64,000 bases of DNA from Eutreptiella sp. 'Long Island Sound 2002' (taxonomy: Eukaryota; Euglenozoa; Euglenophyceae; Eutreptiales; Eutreptiaceae), in NCBI GenBank assembly GCA_964036045.1, contig OZ038381.1, forward strand, positions 112,642,922-112,706,921, written 5' to 3'. Position 1 is the stretch's first letter. Each line of letters opens with the position of its first letter. The notes under the pieces are model-generated. The model worked only from the letters and a program-made list of their open reading frames with translations. It made no database searches and was not told the DNA's origin. Shown piece by piece: positions 21,520 to 33,060 of this stretch. The translations under genes and the position numbers were made by a program.

Positions 21520-23320
21520 AATACATTACGAATGGAACAAAAGCCTCCACAACCTTGCAGCCACAGTAGCTGTATTGTGCTTCACAAGTACGTGCCTTGA
21601 GTAGACCGCAAGCTGTGCCTCACACCTACGCTGGGAACGGGATAAAACACCCACATTGCAAGTGGGGCGTTTGGCATGCGGTATGCATTGCAGGTGCATG
21701 AGTCTCCATAAGTTAAGTACCCTTTAGGCAAGGATGGTGTACCACCTATGTTGACGGAAACACATTGTTCTTAGCTGAATTCGTTGAACAAGATCGCCCC
21801 ACCCCCTCCGGGTACGTGAATCGCGGCGCAAACTTGCAGCCCAAGTCACAAAGTCTCATGGGGCTTTGTCGTTACAACGCAATCCATGAGGTGGTGTTTA
21901 CTTTCAAACCGGTATTTCCCAACGAAAAGACGGAACAGGGCAAAGTCCATTATGCGGACAAGTTCTAAGAGGCACATGGTACATGCAGACTCAAAACAGG
22001 TAAATGTAAACACTTGGTCGCATACATGGTTTGTACTACCAGAGCACGGTGCACATCCAATTGCCAAGCATCAGGCCCTTGCCGCACATTATTTTTCTCA
22101 GAAAAATTTGCAAAAAGCTTTTTTGCTCAGAGGGCCTACACAGGGTATCTCTCGGCACAAACACTTCAAGAACGTTCTACAAAATGCTTTTCACAAACAA
22201 GCTGCATATGAGGGGTGTAATTTCAGCATGCCATCCATGTAACAGAGACATGGACCTACTGACGGGGCTAGTAACATGTCAACACAAAAACCAATTTTGA
22301 TACACAAGTGTCCCAAACGTAGGGCAAACCATGCACAACTGAGTATCAGCTGGCATGCAAGAAACATACATACATACCTCCAGAATCTCAATGTCTGAAG
22401 CAATTTGAAAACCATAACACAAAGAACAGTGTTCCCAAGGGAGATGTCAGTTTCCTGTTGTATGAGAACTGGCAAACAAGGCAGGAGACAATGCATATGG
22501 AAGTAGGTTGTTCCCGGGGGTGGGGGGTGGGGGGTTGTAGACACCCTTTTTCAGAACCATCAGGGGGGGGGTTGCCTTCTGAGACATGTGCACGAGCCCT
22601 AGCCCTAGATTTCATGAGGTATACATACCGTCCCGCACACAACAAAGTAGAAATCTGCCGTCGTGGAACAAAAGGGAGGGATCGGTGTACATTGCAGCCG
22701 GTCTTCGACCTAAACAAGGGAATCAAACAATGAATAGGAAACGGGGGACTCAATTCAAAGATGATGTCTCCAGAAGGAGGGTGTAAGACATCTGCACAAA
22801 GCAAGAAAAAAAGGATGGGATGCACAAATATGTGGAAAAAGACGATACTTAACATACAGCCCCTGTGATGCTGAGACAGGACCATAGTTTGTAAGTCCGT
22901 TGTGAAGTTGTATGGAGAAGGTATGTGTGGGAGAAATATATCAAGAACGTTCTGCATAACGCTTTTTTGTCCAAACTCCAAAATAACACCCCCCCCTACA
23001 AGGCATTTTTGCCAAAAAAACGTTCTGCAGAACGCTTTTTGGGTAAAAATGGCTATGGAATGCTCTTTTTAAAGTATCTGAACACAAAAAAAAATGGACA
23101 GCCTATCTCTAACAACGACTAGACATCGATGTGCACCATGTTATGCGGTGGGGTGTGAATTCACATTTCTCGTGGACAATAAGAATGTAGTAAAAAAAAC
23201 AAACCTGCTCCGGGGATATTGAAAGTGTCCGGGACAAAAAAACGCATATAGAATGATCAAATTTTAACCCCGAATTCCGATAGAATGCAAAAGGTGTCTA
23301 GGGGGGTTTCTAGTCATCGA
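21520..23320. other. No gene; palindromic AACGTTCT motif recurs
   Basis: AAGAACGTTCT occurs near 22168 and 22944, and a perfect 14-bp palindrome CGTTCTGCAGAACG with A/T arms occurs near 23020-23035. G runs lie near 22518 and 22565. No coding frame is supported. Confidence 0.4.
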
Positions 23321-23329
23321 GGGGGTATG

Positions 23330-23560
23330 TGAAAAGGGCTACCTAAGTCATATACATGCCAAATCCCTTGGAAGGGGCACACATCGCAAAGCACACCACG
23401 TAGCGGGGTTGTTGCATGCTCCCTATTATATACGACCTTTGCTATCCTCCAACATTTTTTCATGTTACATAAAAGTACCTCGACTAAGTGTTCATTGACA
23501 GGCTTGTCTTGCAACAGCCAAAGCAGCGTGAGCCGAGGCCAGACGTCTTTGTGACGTATT
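23330..23560 (+). repeat. Direct duplication, copy 1
   Basis: Matches 23690-23910 at about 80 percent. Shared words are ACATGCCAAATCCC, GGGGTTGTTGCATGCTCCCT and ACAGGCTTGTCTTG. Confidence 0.7.
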
Positions 23561-23689
23561 GGTCCCACAACCCATTAGGTAGCCAAGAAGAAGTCTCCGG
23601 GCTCCCAAGTCGAATATCCAACGGACACCCCGGCTATGGGACTCAAGGCATGGAAAAAGAGGGGGAACAAGACTTGTACCATGATGTGA

Positions 23690-23910
23690 CACACACCTTA
23701 TACACATGCCAAATCCCATGGACGGGGCAAACATCGCGGAGCACACCACGCACCGGGGTTGTTGCATGCTCCCTATTGTATACAACCTTTGCTATCATCC
23801 AATATATATTCATGCCACATAACAATATCTTAATCAAGTTTTCATTCACAGGCTTGTCTTGTAACAGCCGAAGCATGATAAGCCGAGCCCAGACGTTTCC
23901 CAGGCAAAAG
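23690..23910 (+). repeat. Direct duplication, copy 2
   Basis: Partner of 23330-23560. The sequence just before it (23640-23700) is also found inverted at about 17520-17580, so this is a dispersed family rather than a simple local duplication. Confidence 0.7.
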
Positions 23911-24616
23911 GCCACCTAGTAAATGACTTTTAGACTCATAAACCGTTGCAGATTGCTACGCTGGTGGACGACATGGAAATGCCGGACTGTAAATGTGTAT
24001 GTTTGTTGTATGGACTCTTGCAAAATGAGTCCGCCGTCATCACGTAAAAGCCACAGCTCATCTCTGCCCGAATATGTTCCCTCGCAAAAATACCACTCCA
24101 TGTTGCAATCTTGGTGCCCGGAGAACCACTAGACTGGTTCTCCGCAATTCAGTGTGTTACTTCTTCATCGGTGCTGTTGTAACCCCAATGTTGGGCACCG
24201 TCTAGTAACGGGCCATGGGTTCACCACATCGAAGACACAATGAAATCGCTTGACCAAACCACGATCGCCATTGCTTGGATCCAAGGTTGGGCCAATGTTT
24301 CCTCAAGTCTCCCATCGTTGGAGTTGTGCGTGAGTTCACACGCACTTCTAGCGCCTTCTGCGCTAGCTGCATCCCCCTGTAACGCGCAAACTACGAGTGT
24401 ATCCCCATCCTCATGTGCTTGGGAAAGTTCATCGAGCTCGTGGAACTCTAAGAACGAGTCCCTCAAACTACATGTTAAGGTAACAACGTGCAACATTGCA
24501 AACTATGTGCAGTTGGAAGAGGTGGGGGAACAATCAACAATGGAACACCGATGCCGGGATGTTCACTGTCACAAGTAAAACACAGTGTACACCCTCAGGT
24601 ACAGAGCATACACAAG
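23911..24616. other. No supported gene
   Basis: Open frames on both strands overlap at 24220-24580; none carries a recognisable motif. Confidence 0.35.
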
Positions 24617-24624
24617 GAAATAGG

Positions 24625-25247
24625 CACGGGGGGGACGTCTCCTCGCTTCTGTACGCGACCCACCCCCCAGTAGAAGTGGGCCGAAGGCCCCCAGGGGGGG
24701 GGGGGGGGGCTTCTTGGGGGGGGGGCTAGCCGCCGAGGAGGGCCTCCCTAGGGGACTACCTAGTTGCTGCTAGTTGCTAGGGGGGGGGGGGGGCTAGGGG
24801 AGAGGGTTTAGCAGAGGTCTAGTCAAGTCTAGCAGAGACGCGGTGGCCTAAGGGGTTACTCTACAACAACGGAGGCCTCCACTCTACCTCCTCACCATTG
24901 CAATGGTGGTTGTAGGTGCCCACACCCCCTACCTGGGGAGGGCCGTATATATATGTTGGTCTCTGTGACGCGGCCCATCACACCGGGCGGAAATGCTACA
25001 TCACCCCTGCATTTTCGGGGGTCCCCAACAAAGGGAACAAAATCGGAAGTCAAAACCTATGCCGGGGGTCACCATGATGCACCACGCAAGCGTGGATTCA
25101 AAGATTGTCCTAAGTGCGCCCCCTTAGCGCACCCCCTACGTTCCCCCTATGTATGGCTAGTAGCCATTGACCCTTGGTAACTAAGTGGGCCCGGGCCCGG
25201 AGGGGGGGGGGGTCGCGTACCGGGACCGAGGAGACGTCCCCCCCGTG
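24625..25247. mobile_element. hAT-type MITE, 623 bp, 8-bp target duplication
   Basis: Terminal inverted repeats begin CACGGGGGGGACGTCTCC at both ends and extend about 45 bp with few mismatches (both then reach gtacgcgacc and a C run). The flanks are a perfect direct repeat GAAATAGG (24617-24624 and 25248-25255). An 8-bp duplication is the hallmark of hAT transposition. The interior has G runs (about 24693-24708, 24717-24726, 24780-24794) and no coding frame, so it must be moved by another element's transposase. Its ends differ from those of the hAT element at 51.5 kb, so that one is not an obvious partner. Confidence 0.85.
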
Positions 25248-25255
25248 GAAATAGG

Positions 25256-26399
25256 TCAACATATAAGTACAACAACTCTTTGGTATTTACTCGTTTCCAT
25301 AATGACAGCGAAACACCTTGCCAGCGTGCTCCTGAATAATGGTGAGTCACCAGACGGTCACTACAAATGTACAAAATCATGATCAAAATATGTCTATTTG
25401 GTCTGGTTTGTACCATCCCCTCGCTATGGAGCAAGTGCTATTACTAGTGGGTGATCATGTAGCGGTATGATATGCCACTGGGTGCTCACTTGAAGGCGCA
25501 ACCGGGAGTCTTTCCACCATCCCCCCGGCCAGGAGACAAGACTATCTCCACTAGACGAGAAGGTTCTGGCACTCCATTTCCGATTCCGGTATTTTTGTGG
25601 CCCGTTGCCATTTTTTTTGCGCGCTTTAACGCTATGTTTCGTGAAACATGGTTTCACTGGCATACATGTGTTCAAATCATGCGAATCATGCTAGAATTTG
25701 GTTTGGTGCACAAAGAACAACAACCATATAGTACACAACACCACTCGGTGCAACCGGCAGCCCTGAACTCTTTTTGGAGAATTAGCACGACAACTATACA
25801 CGAGCCAACTGCACAAGCCTCAATGTACATGGAGTTCATGGTCCACTGCAACCGTACCCATCTTTCTATGTTTTGGGCAAGCAACAAGATTAGGGAACCC
25901 CATGCAAAAAACACAACCATTCTGGAGAGGTGGACAAGGGGATTCTGAGCAAACCACTATGACGCGCAAGAAACTGCTTTGGTTAAAAGGGCTCAGTTTG
26001 AATAGAGATACGATGCTGGTGTGGGTCCTCATAATGTGTTTTGCCAAGGTTTTGCATGTCCCAAGATTGGATAGTCCCAAAATATTGGGTTGATAACAGA
26101 TTTCGGGTGCTTTTGACATACCCGTGAGAGTACCTGTTCTGAGTGTTTGCCTAGACCTTGGTATGTCAGGTTCGTGCCCCCCAGCCCTATGGAGACAGTA
26201 GGACTCACACTATCACAAACAATGCACTCACACAAGCCAACCAACGAATTGTGGGCACGCGCGGGCCTTTGCCACGCGATGCACGGCTGCACTGCATATT
26301 CTTAGTCCTGAAAGATGTCACGAACGATTCCTACGCTGCCAAACACTAGAAACAACCGCCTTCACCCCTCACCGGCCACGGTTAATTCCCAGTTTACTT
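25256..26399. other. No supported gene
   Basis: Unique-looking intron sequence with open frames on both strands lacking motifs. Confidence 0.35.
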
Positions 26400-26660
26400 G
26401 GTCGCCAATGCCTAAAACAAACAACAAAGACATGTGTGTGTGTGCGTGTTGCTGCTAAAGAAGGTTAACGAAAAAAACAAGAAAAAAGGGAGACAAAACA
26501 ATTGAGTTACCGACAAACCGATTGATCCATGGACAAATATGTTGTTTAGGAAATGCTTTACATATGTGGAAGAAGAACAACAACGGCCAACTATTAAGTT
26601 TAGGCCATAATTTTGTAAATTGAAAGGAGGAACCAATAGGCAAATTGCATTAGTGGTTGT
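26400..26660 (-). repeat. Copy of the 28.4-29.9 kb dispersed repeat
   Basis: Holds ACATGTGTGTGTGTGCGTG, GATCCATGGACAAATATG, and GAAAGGAGGAACCAATAGGC followed by AAATTGCATTAG, in the same order as the copies at 28440-28740. The order is kept on the plus strand, so the orientation assignment is uncertain. Confidence 0.45.
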
Positions 26661-28430
26661 AAGCAACCTACATAGATAATAGGCTTGTCTGTTAGAGGCT
26701 CAACGAACAACAAGGCGCGTGGTTCGCCCGGCCCGCCCACCCGCTACCTCTTCAACCACCGGTCGAGTCATACCACAGATGTTCAGCCTTGTTTACGTGC
26801 AATCAATCAACTCTCTAGTTTGGAGAGAGAGCTATATTTCGGTGACCATGATGTTTGCAAAATGAGGCCTCAAAAATCGGATTCACAAATGATTTTTTTC
26901 CCAAGGCAGCAAATGTTCATTTTGTCCCACCTGTAACGCTTGCCAACAGCAAGAATCCATTGCTTCCTATTGCGTCCTTTTCGGTTTGAACGGGCCCACA
27001 TGGCTACCGCATAGTGTGTCGTCCCTGGATCCATGCTCGACAGCTTGCACCATGTACTACAACTTCTTGGAAACCCCCAACTCACAATCCGACTTGATTA
27101 TAGCACTTGACCGGGGGACATACCATGCATTCTCAGTTCCTGTGGTCCGCCATACGGAGCCACGTTCACTTTAGTCCATGAGCAAACTCCACGTTATCAC
27201 AACAGAGAAATTTCAAACCATCCCTGTAAAATACGTCACAACAACGTCCAGCTGTAACACAAAAAAAGTACCTTTTGGCGTTATTTTTGCTACGAACGTT
27301 CGAAGCTGCCGAATACCCCCCCCCCCCCGGTCATTATGTTCTACATCTCTCAAGGATCGTTCTGAGCTTTGTTCCAAGGCCTAACTCCACGACATGTCCA
27401 AATGCCGCCCAAAACACGCCACTGTGCAACTTCAAAAAATTGCAAAATGTCAAACCCCCAATGCACCAACTAGCTGCATTGTATCTTCTCAGCAACCCTA
27501 CCTACCTAACACGTGCTATGCACCACAAAGGACCTCGATAAAAAAGGTTTGAAGGCAGATGGTTCCGGGGCTCCTTGCACTAACACTCGGAGGGAGACGC
27601 ATGATGGCCCAAAAACGCAGCCAATTTTCGTTGCTGATAGGATGCTCCAAAAATCCTCACAAGACAGCTCTCATTCCATGACCATACGACAACACGCACA
27701 AAACCGCATAGTACAAATCGAAGGGCAACAGTAGAGCTTAGATTCGGCCGGGGGGTGGCTATGTACCTCAACGCTGTATTCGTGCAGCGCCAAATTCCGT
27801 AAGGTCGACGATTGAAAAAATGCACTTTTTTTGCCAAAATCGGTCTTCCTCCAACGGCCGTATCTCGGCACCACCAGATCGTTTGGAGCTAAACATTTTT
27901 TTCTGCGATCCTTGGAGCCGGGCGGAGATAATGGTGCTAAAATTCGGGTCACAAGAGCCACAGGCGCCCGGCAATTTATGTCGCCAGTTGAGCCGCGTTT
28001 GGAAAATTGCCGTTTCCCCCCAACTTGAACCCTTCGCCAAACGGCCAAAACGGATCGGTTTTTCGAAATTCCAAATGCCATATGGATCGTTTTTCAATGC
28101 CATTCACAAATTTGCAGTCGGATTCCAATTTCGTCAACATCCATTTTTCGCGATTCTTTTTCGGGATCCTAGAATTTTGCAACAATTTCCAAAAAAGGCT
28201 TCTCCTTTGTTGTAGGCCTCGGCTTGCCATCCACTGATGTGGGGTCTGTGGGTCCCCAACGTCGCTCTAAGTAAGGATTCCTACAGAAAAGTTTGCTGAC
28301 AATTCAATTGTGGCTGTCAACCATTGGGCGCGGCGGGGCCCCTCCCCCACCGCGGCACGGGAGGGAGCACGGCAGAGAGCCGCGGATGCAATAAGTGGAA
28401 AGTGTTGCCGCCCTCTTGCCCATCTACCTA
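26661..28430. other. No supported gene
   Basis: Contains a C run near 27307-27320. The segment 27780-28240 has competing open frames on both strands and looks like old repeat sequence. Confidence 0.35.
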
Positions 28431-28434
28431 CTTG

Positions 28435-28830
28435 GTGGCCGATGCAGCCCAAAGCAACCACGAAGGCATGTGTGTGTGCTTGTTGTGGCTTGCTACTGCT
28501 AAAAGGGGTGGCCGGGGTTGCTGCAAAGCAGCCCAGTTTAGGAAAAATTGATGGATCCCATGGACGAATATCTCATTTACACAATGCTGCAAGATCGATA
28601 GCACATTTTGAAGAAAAACAACATTGACCAAACGTTGATTTTTTTGTGCAGGCGGCACTTTGTTATGCAACACTAGGAAAAAATTGGTGCCTCTGAAGCC
28701 TGTGAATTGAAAGGAGGAACTGATGGGCAAATTGCGCCAGTGATACCCAGCGCCCTATGTTGCCCTGTATAGATGCCAAGCTTGTTTCTCGGCAGCCAAA
28801 TGGAGTATAAGCGGAACGTGCGGCTGACTT
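28435..28830 (+). repeat. Dispersed repeat, copy with clearest landmarks
   Basis: Order of landmarks: CATGTGTGTGTGCTTGTTG, GCTACTGCTAAAAGG, GGATCCCATGGACGAATATC, CAATGCTGCAAGATC, CATTTTGAAGAAAAACAACA, GAATTGAAAGGAGGAACTG, GCAAATTGCG. Related copies follow at 28840-29080 and 29500-29900. Confidence 0.6.
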
Positions 28831-28839
28831 GCAACCCAG

Positions 28840-29080
28840 CTGGCTGCTTGGCTCAAAAAATGCAGCCTAAACCAAACACAAAGGCACATGCGCGCGCTTG
28901 TTGTTGCTTCCTACCACTGAAAGGGTCGGTTGATGCTGCTACAAAACAGCAGAGCCCCTGAAAAGTTGAGGGATCCACGGATACCTTAGTTAGGCCATGC
29001 TTCATGATCCATAGCACACATTTTGAAGGAAAACAACATTCACCGAACATTGATTTCTTTGTGCCCCCCCCCCCCCCCCC
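28840..29080 (+). repeat. Dispersed repeat, second copy
   Basis: Shares the words CACATG.GCGCGCTTGTTGT, CTGAAAGGG, GATCCA.GGATACC, CATGCTTCATGATC, CACATTTTGAAGGAAAACAA. It ends at a C run (29064-29079). Confidence 0.55.
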
Positions 29081-29499
29081 GACAAAGAACTATTTTGTCC
29101 TTAAAAAATATGGTCTAAACAGGAGTGTTCGTTGGACACACCGTTCGGTGCGCGTGACAATGTTGTGAAACGGTGGTAACACATCCGTCGGCACAAGTTA
29201 CCCAGCCCATTCAAAGCACAATGCGGTGGAGGCATCCAATTATCTTGCAGTAATGGTGGGCAAATTTGTAAAGCAGTTTGTGAGGGAATGGTGTCCCTCA
29301 ACTACAGGACCTTTATTGCCCACCATGACTGATTCTCTGCTTGCACCTGGCCGGGAGGTGCTATACAAGCGGAACCACCACTTCTGCCCATGCCAAGAAC
29401 AAGAAGGGCCCCAAGCCCAGGGAGCATGTTCAATTTTTCCCCTCATTTTCCCAAACCTTTAGCCTGGCACAGCGGTTTTGGAGCCCGTACCTAATTGAG

Positions 29500-29900
29500 T
29501 ACCTAATTAATTGAGTCCTCAAAGGATACGGTCCGAACAGAAGTGTCCGTTGGGCACAGTGTTCGTGAGACACGGGGGGACGGGGTGTAAATGGTGCAAA
29601 CGGTGCGCTGAGGCCGAAATGGTGTCCCAAAACCTGCTGAATTGAAACAAGAAACCGATGGGCAAATTGCTCAAGGCTAGTACCCAGGCTTCTGAAAAAT
29701 TGATGGATCCCATGGACGAACATCACATTTAGGCAATGCTTCAAGATCCATGGTGCAAATTGTGCAGAAAAGAAACATTGACTGAACATTGCGGTTTTGC
29801 CAAATGGCAGTTTCATTTGTAACGCTGGGTGTTGTTGCAAAAGCTGCTCAAGCGAAAGGAGGAAGCGGCAAGAAAATTGCATCAGGCAGGGTACCGAGCA
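29500..29900 (+). repeat. Dispersed repeat, third copy
   Basis: Contains ACCGATGGGCAAATTGC, GATGGATCCCATGGACGAAC, CAATGCTTCAAGATCC and GAAACATTGACTGAACATTG, then GAAAATTGCATCAGGCAGGG. Confidence 0.55.
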
Positions 29901-30472
29901 CCCTACAAAGCACCACGAAATCACACTGTTCATCAACTACTCTCAAGAGGCCCAAACGACCTCAATCAACGTACGCAGATCATACAACAGGCATCCCACA
30001 GGACACTGGGACTAACACACAGCACACTTCTCATAGGATCCCAGCCAACACAGGACGGAAAGAAAATAGCTGTTCCCAGCCCTATAAATTATCGAAACTA
30101 TTTCCTGCATTGTCTTTCGCTACTATGGTGAGAAGAGCAGTGTTTGGGATGCAATGAGCTCTTGGGATAGGATTTGACCGAAAAAAATATAATCATTAGA
30201 GGAGCTGCTAGGATTCTCAGTGCCAGCAGTGCTGTTACACCTGAGTTTTAGCCCATGATGGGGCCAGATGGCCCATGAAAATCAACCAAATACCTTCCAA
30301 GACATGTTTTTTTTTCACTCGCCAAGAATATGGGTACCGGGTACCCCAACCCCGTCCCAAAGCCCACCTGGTGCTACCACACCCAGGTAGATATAATGGC
30401 GCATAGGCATACGTGTACAGGTAGGCGTATACCTGCAAGTGCACATACGCAAATGCAAACATTGCTGCACAC
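29901..30472. other. Intron sequence next to the donor, no gene
   Basis: Nothing recognisable. The last 100 bases before the donor at 30472 contain tacgtgtacagg-type short words. Confidence 0.4.
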
Positions 30473-30898
30473 CTGCGGGTCGAAGTTGACATGGAGCTGC
30501 TCACCCTGTCGAATCAGCAGCGTGGCTTTCAGCCCCTCCTTGACCTTCTCAATTGAGGTCTCCCAGGCGGAGATCCACCGCTCTTCGTATTCCAACAAGG
30601 CCTGGGCAGTTTTGTTGTACATTGCAATGATTTGCCGCGACTCACGTGGGTTCATCATCTGCACCGGGTTTTGTTGGAAATTCTGCATTGGTCCCTCAAC
30701 ACGGCGCAACAACTGACGTGCCCACGCGATTGCGCCTGCAACTGGTGGCGCGTTCCGTGGTAACGGCGGGCTCGCCTTCAACTGCTCAAATGTGCGCTGC
30801 ACATTCTCCACGTCCAGGCCGTAGTTGTGAAAGATGACCATGTATTGGCTGTCAAGGTCAAGTCGCAGAGTGTCGCGCTGCATACGAATGCACATGTA
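30473..30898 (-). CDS. Axonemal dynein heavy chain, stem exon (most 5' in window)
   Basis: 426 bp, 142 codons, between acceptor CCACTCAG|TAC (30898) and donor CCGCAG|GTGTGC (30473). Peptide landmarks are LDSQYMVIFHNYGLDVENV, PPVAGAIAWARQLLRRVEGP, MYNKTAQALLEYEERW and GEQLHVNFDPQ. The strings PPVAGAI.WARQL, the YN..A..L..YE..W helix and L.VNFD in this order are diagnostic for axonemal dynein heavy chain stems. The protein continues in phase 0 into the exon at 8583-8891. The acceptor could instead be 20 bases further in; the motif-bearing part is unaffected. Exons encoding the N-terminus would be to the right, and none is seen before the window end. Confidence 0.88.
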
Positions 30899-31843
30899 CT
30901 GAGTGGCCTAGAACTCATGAAAAAGCAAAAAAGGTATACCCGTCAGACGACTGCAGTTGTCTGGCGCTTGGCGTGGTGAAGGGAAAAGATGGTGGTTGTT
31001 AGTTGATGATGGATATCTCTCGGGGACGGTACTGATTCTGCCAACTTTGCGCGTTTTACAGGATGGCAGCCCTGTTGCCTCATTTGTGCCCCATGAGTGT
31101 CCCGTAGGGGGGGGGGGGGGGTATATGGGGAATATTGGAAGGCCGTTGAAAAGGGGTATTCAGAACACCCGGGTCTGCATGCTATACTGACGGTATATTT
31201 GAGATTTTCGTCTGTTTTGGACAGTGCCTGTGTCACCCAGTGCCTGTTTTTGTCAACAGGCAGCTGCCATGTCCACATACAAATTCACTCCACGTGCTGT
31301 TGCTTCCCCCAATGCACCACAAAAGCCTTTGGTGCGCAAAAGAGCACGCTCTGGGGGTGTAAGGTGGGTGCAGGTGCATGAGCCTGGCAGCCAGTATGGT
31401 TGAAATCTGGGTACAGTGAGGCCATTCCCTGCCGCAAGGTAAAGTTGATCAAACAACGCAATGTGGACCTCACAACCGATGGCCTGTGGGCTATGCCGCT
31501 TAACGAAGGGTGGGTGCCAGTTAAGGCACGGAGGTTGCAGGATTGGGGAAAATTGAAGACACATGTCCCTGTCCACCAACAGGGTGATTTCTGCCCCAAT
31601 GGGGTCCCAGCTCTACCTGAAAAGGGCATTGCAGATGGTAGCAATGATTCAGAATAAACGTGATTCAACGGTGCAGTGCGTGTGCACCGCCCAATGTGTA
31701 GCCCTTTGCTGAAAAATGTGAGCACCTAGCCCCCCAACCCATAGATTTATGAAATTGCCTTTTCTCACAGATTTGAAAAAAAATAACACATCCCCCCCCC
31801 CCCCCATGTGATGACATCTTTGCACATTGAAGCAAAACTTGTA
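30899..31843. other. Presumed dynein intron; one weak exon candidate
   Basis: G run at about 31108-31120 and C run at about 31793-31805. On the plus strand an acceptor-like TTTTTGTCAACAG (31260) precedes MSTYKFTPRAVASPNAPQKP and a basic stretch, then a GT at about 31360. A second open piece at 31440-31657 reads KVKLIKQRNVDLTTDGLWAM. These could be fragments of one unknown gene or chance. Confidence 0.25.
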
Positions 31844-32083
31844 AAAATCACCTCGCAGAGGTTGTTAGATCAAAGCCAGGCAGGCGTATATAGGGGAAAA
31901 CGCCACATACCCCCCCATTTTGGCCTTTTTGGGCCTATTCGCGTACCCTACCCCAAGGGGTTGAATTGTTGGTTTAACCCCTTGTAAAATCATTATTTTG
32001 TCCAATAAATGCATCCCCCAATGAGTTTTTAGTCCGGACCCCCCCAGACCCCCCCACTTGAAACCCACTTTTTTGAGGTTTTG
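31844..32083 (+). repeat. Higher-order satellite, block A, copy 1
   Basis: Starts AAAATCACCTCGCAGAGG, has GTTGTTAGATCAAAGCCAGG, GGCGTATATA, ATTCGCGTACCCTACCCC, CATCCCCCAATGAG and a C-rich tail followed by CTTGAAACCCAC. About 90 percent like the copies at 33073 and 35413 by eye. Confidence 0.85.
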
Positions 32084-32455
32084 AGGGAGGGGGGGGGTGG
32101 GGGGGAGTCAAAAAATGACCCCCCCTTTTTTTGGGTCCAAAATCACGAATCTTTTGGTTTTTTGCGATTTTGAGCTGAAAAAGTGTTTCCGGGTCCGGAC
32201 TCTATGGGGTTTGTATGGGGCGGAGTGGGACGAGCGCTTGTGTAGTTTATGCACTTTTCAGCCATTTTTGCTATGTTGGCGGTTTTGGCGACCTCGGTGA
32301 CCCCGTGGTACCCACTCCGAGGGGTGTGAGTGGGGATATTGTGACAGTATATGCCTACTAGGATACGGAAGGACGTTTTTTGCAGTCTGTAGCTTTGCCG
32401 AGGGCCGGTCAAATGCCCGTGCCAAAGATGCGAAATGGCTATTTCCACCACTACT
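32084..32455 (+). repeat. Higher-order satellite, block B, copy 1
   Basis: Starts at a G run then GTCAAAAAATGACC. It includes AATCTTTTGGTTTTTTGCG, GGGGTTTGTATGGGGCGGAG, TTTTCAGCCATTTTTGCTAT and TTGTGACAGTATATGCCTAC. Present again at 33305 and 40673. Confidence 0.85.
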
Positions 32456-33060
32456 GGCCTGGTGAATGGGCCAGTACACAACCTGCTTATGCCGTTTTTC
32501 ACCGAGGGTAGCTCAAAATAGGAAGTTTTCGAACTTTGTTTTTTTGACATTGTGACCACTCAAAATGACCATCCAAGATATGTAAAGCATGTTTTAGGCC
32601 GTGTTTACATATTTTTCACCCTATTTGGGTATTGGCCGCATGGGGGGGGGGGGTCCTTCCAAGGGATTGGTACACAACGTGCGTATGCATTTTTTCACCC
32701 TAGGCAGCTCAAAAATCGAAGTTTTCGAAACTTATTTTTTTATATTGTGATCACCTAAAATGATCATCCAAGGTATGTAAAGCATGTTTTAGGCCGTATT
32801 TTCCTGTTTGTCTCCCTATTTGGGTATTGGGCGACGGGGGGGGGGGGGGGGTCAAACGGGATTGGTACACAACCTGCTTATGCAGTTTTTCACCCTGGGC
32901 AGCTCAAAAATCGAAGTTTTCGAAACTTATGCTTTTGATATTGTGATCACCTAAAATGACCATCCAAGCTATGTAAAGCATATTTTAGCTTGTATTTATA
33001 TAGTTTTTACCCTATTTAGGGTGTGTGTTCCTTGGGGTAGATTCTCTGTGAGGTGGACTT
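32456..33060 (+). repeat. Higher-order satellite, block C, about three 195-bp units
   Basis: Unit landmarks: ATTGGTACACAACCTGCTTA, GCAGTTTTTCACCCTG, CTCAAAAATCGAAGTTTTCG, AAATGACCATCCAAGGTATG, AAAGCATGTTTTAGGCCGTA, then a G run of 8-18. One G run per unit. Confidence 0.9.

Larger units (their letters stand above)
8892..30472 (-). other. Giant dynein intron, about 21.6 kb, filled with repeats
   Basis: Donor CAG|GTGTGC at 30473/30472 and acceptor GTTGTGGCTGTGCAG at 8892. The flanking exons join NFDPQ|ILQLTKEARWL in frame, which is the expected continuous dynein sequence, so nothing need be missing between them. The interval holds a 127-bp satellite, pentanucleotide arrays, a MITE and several decayed coding repeats. 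Confidence 0.7.

Noticed and set aside
27768-28237. Overlapping frames on both strands at 27.8-28.2 kb as a gene
   Set aside because: Competing frames of similar length on both strands, no motif, and no splice or start context.
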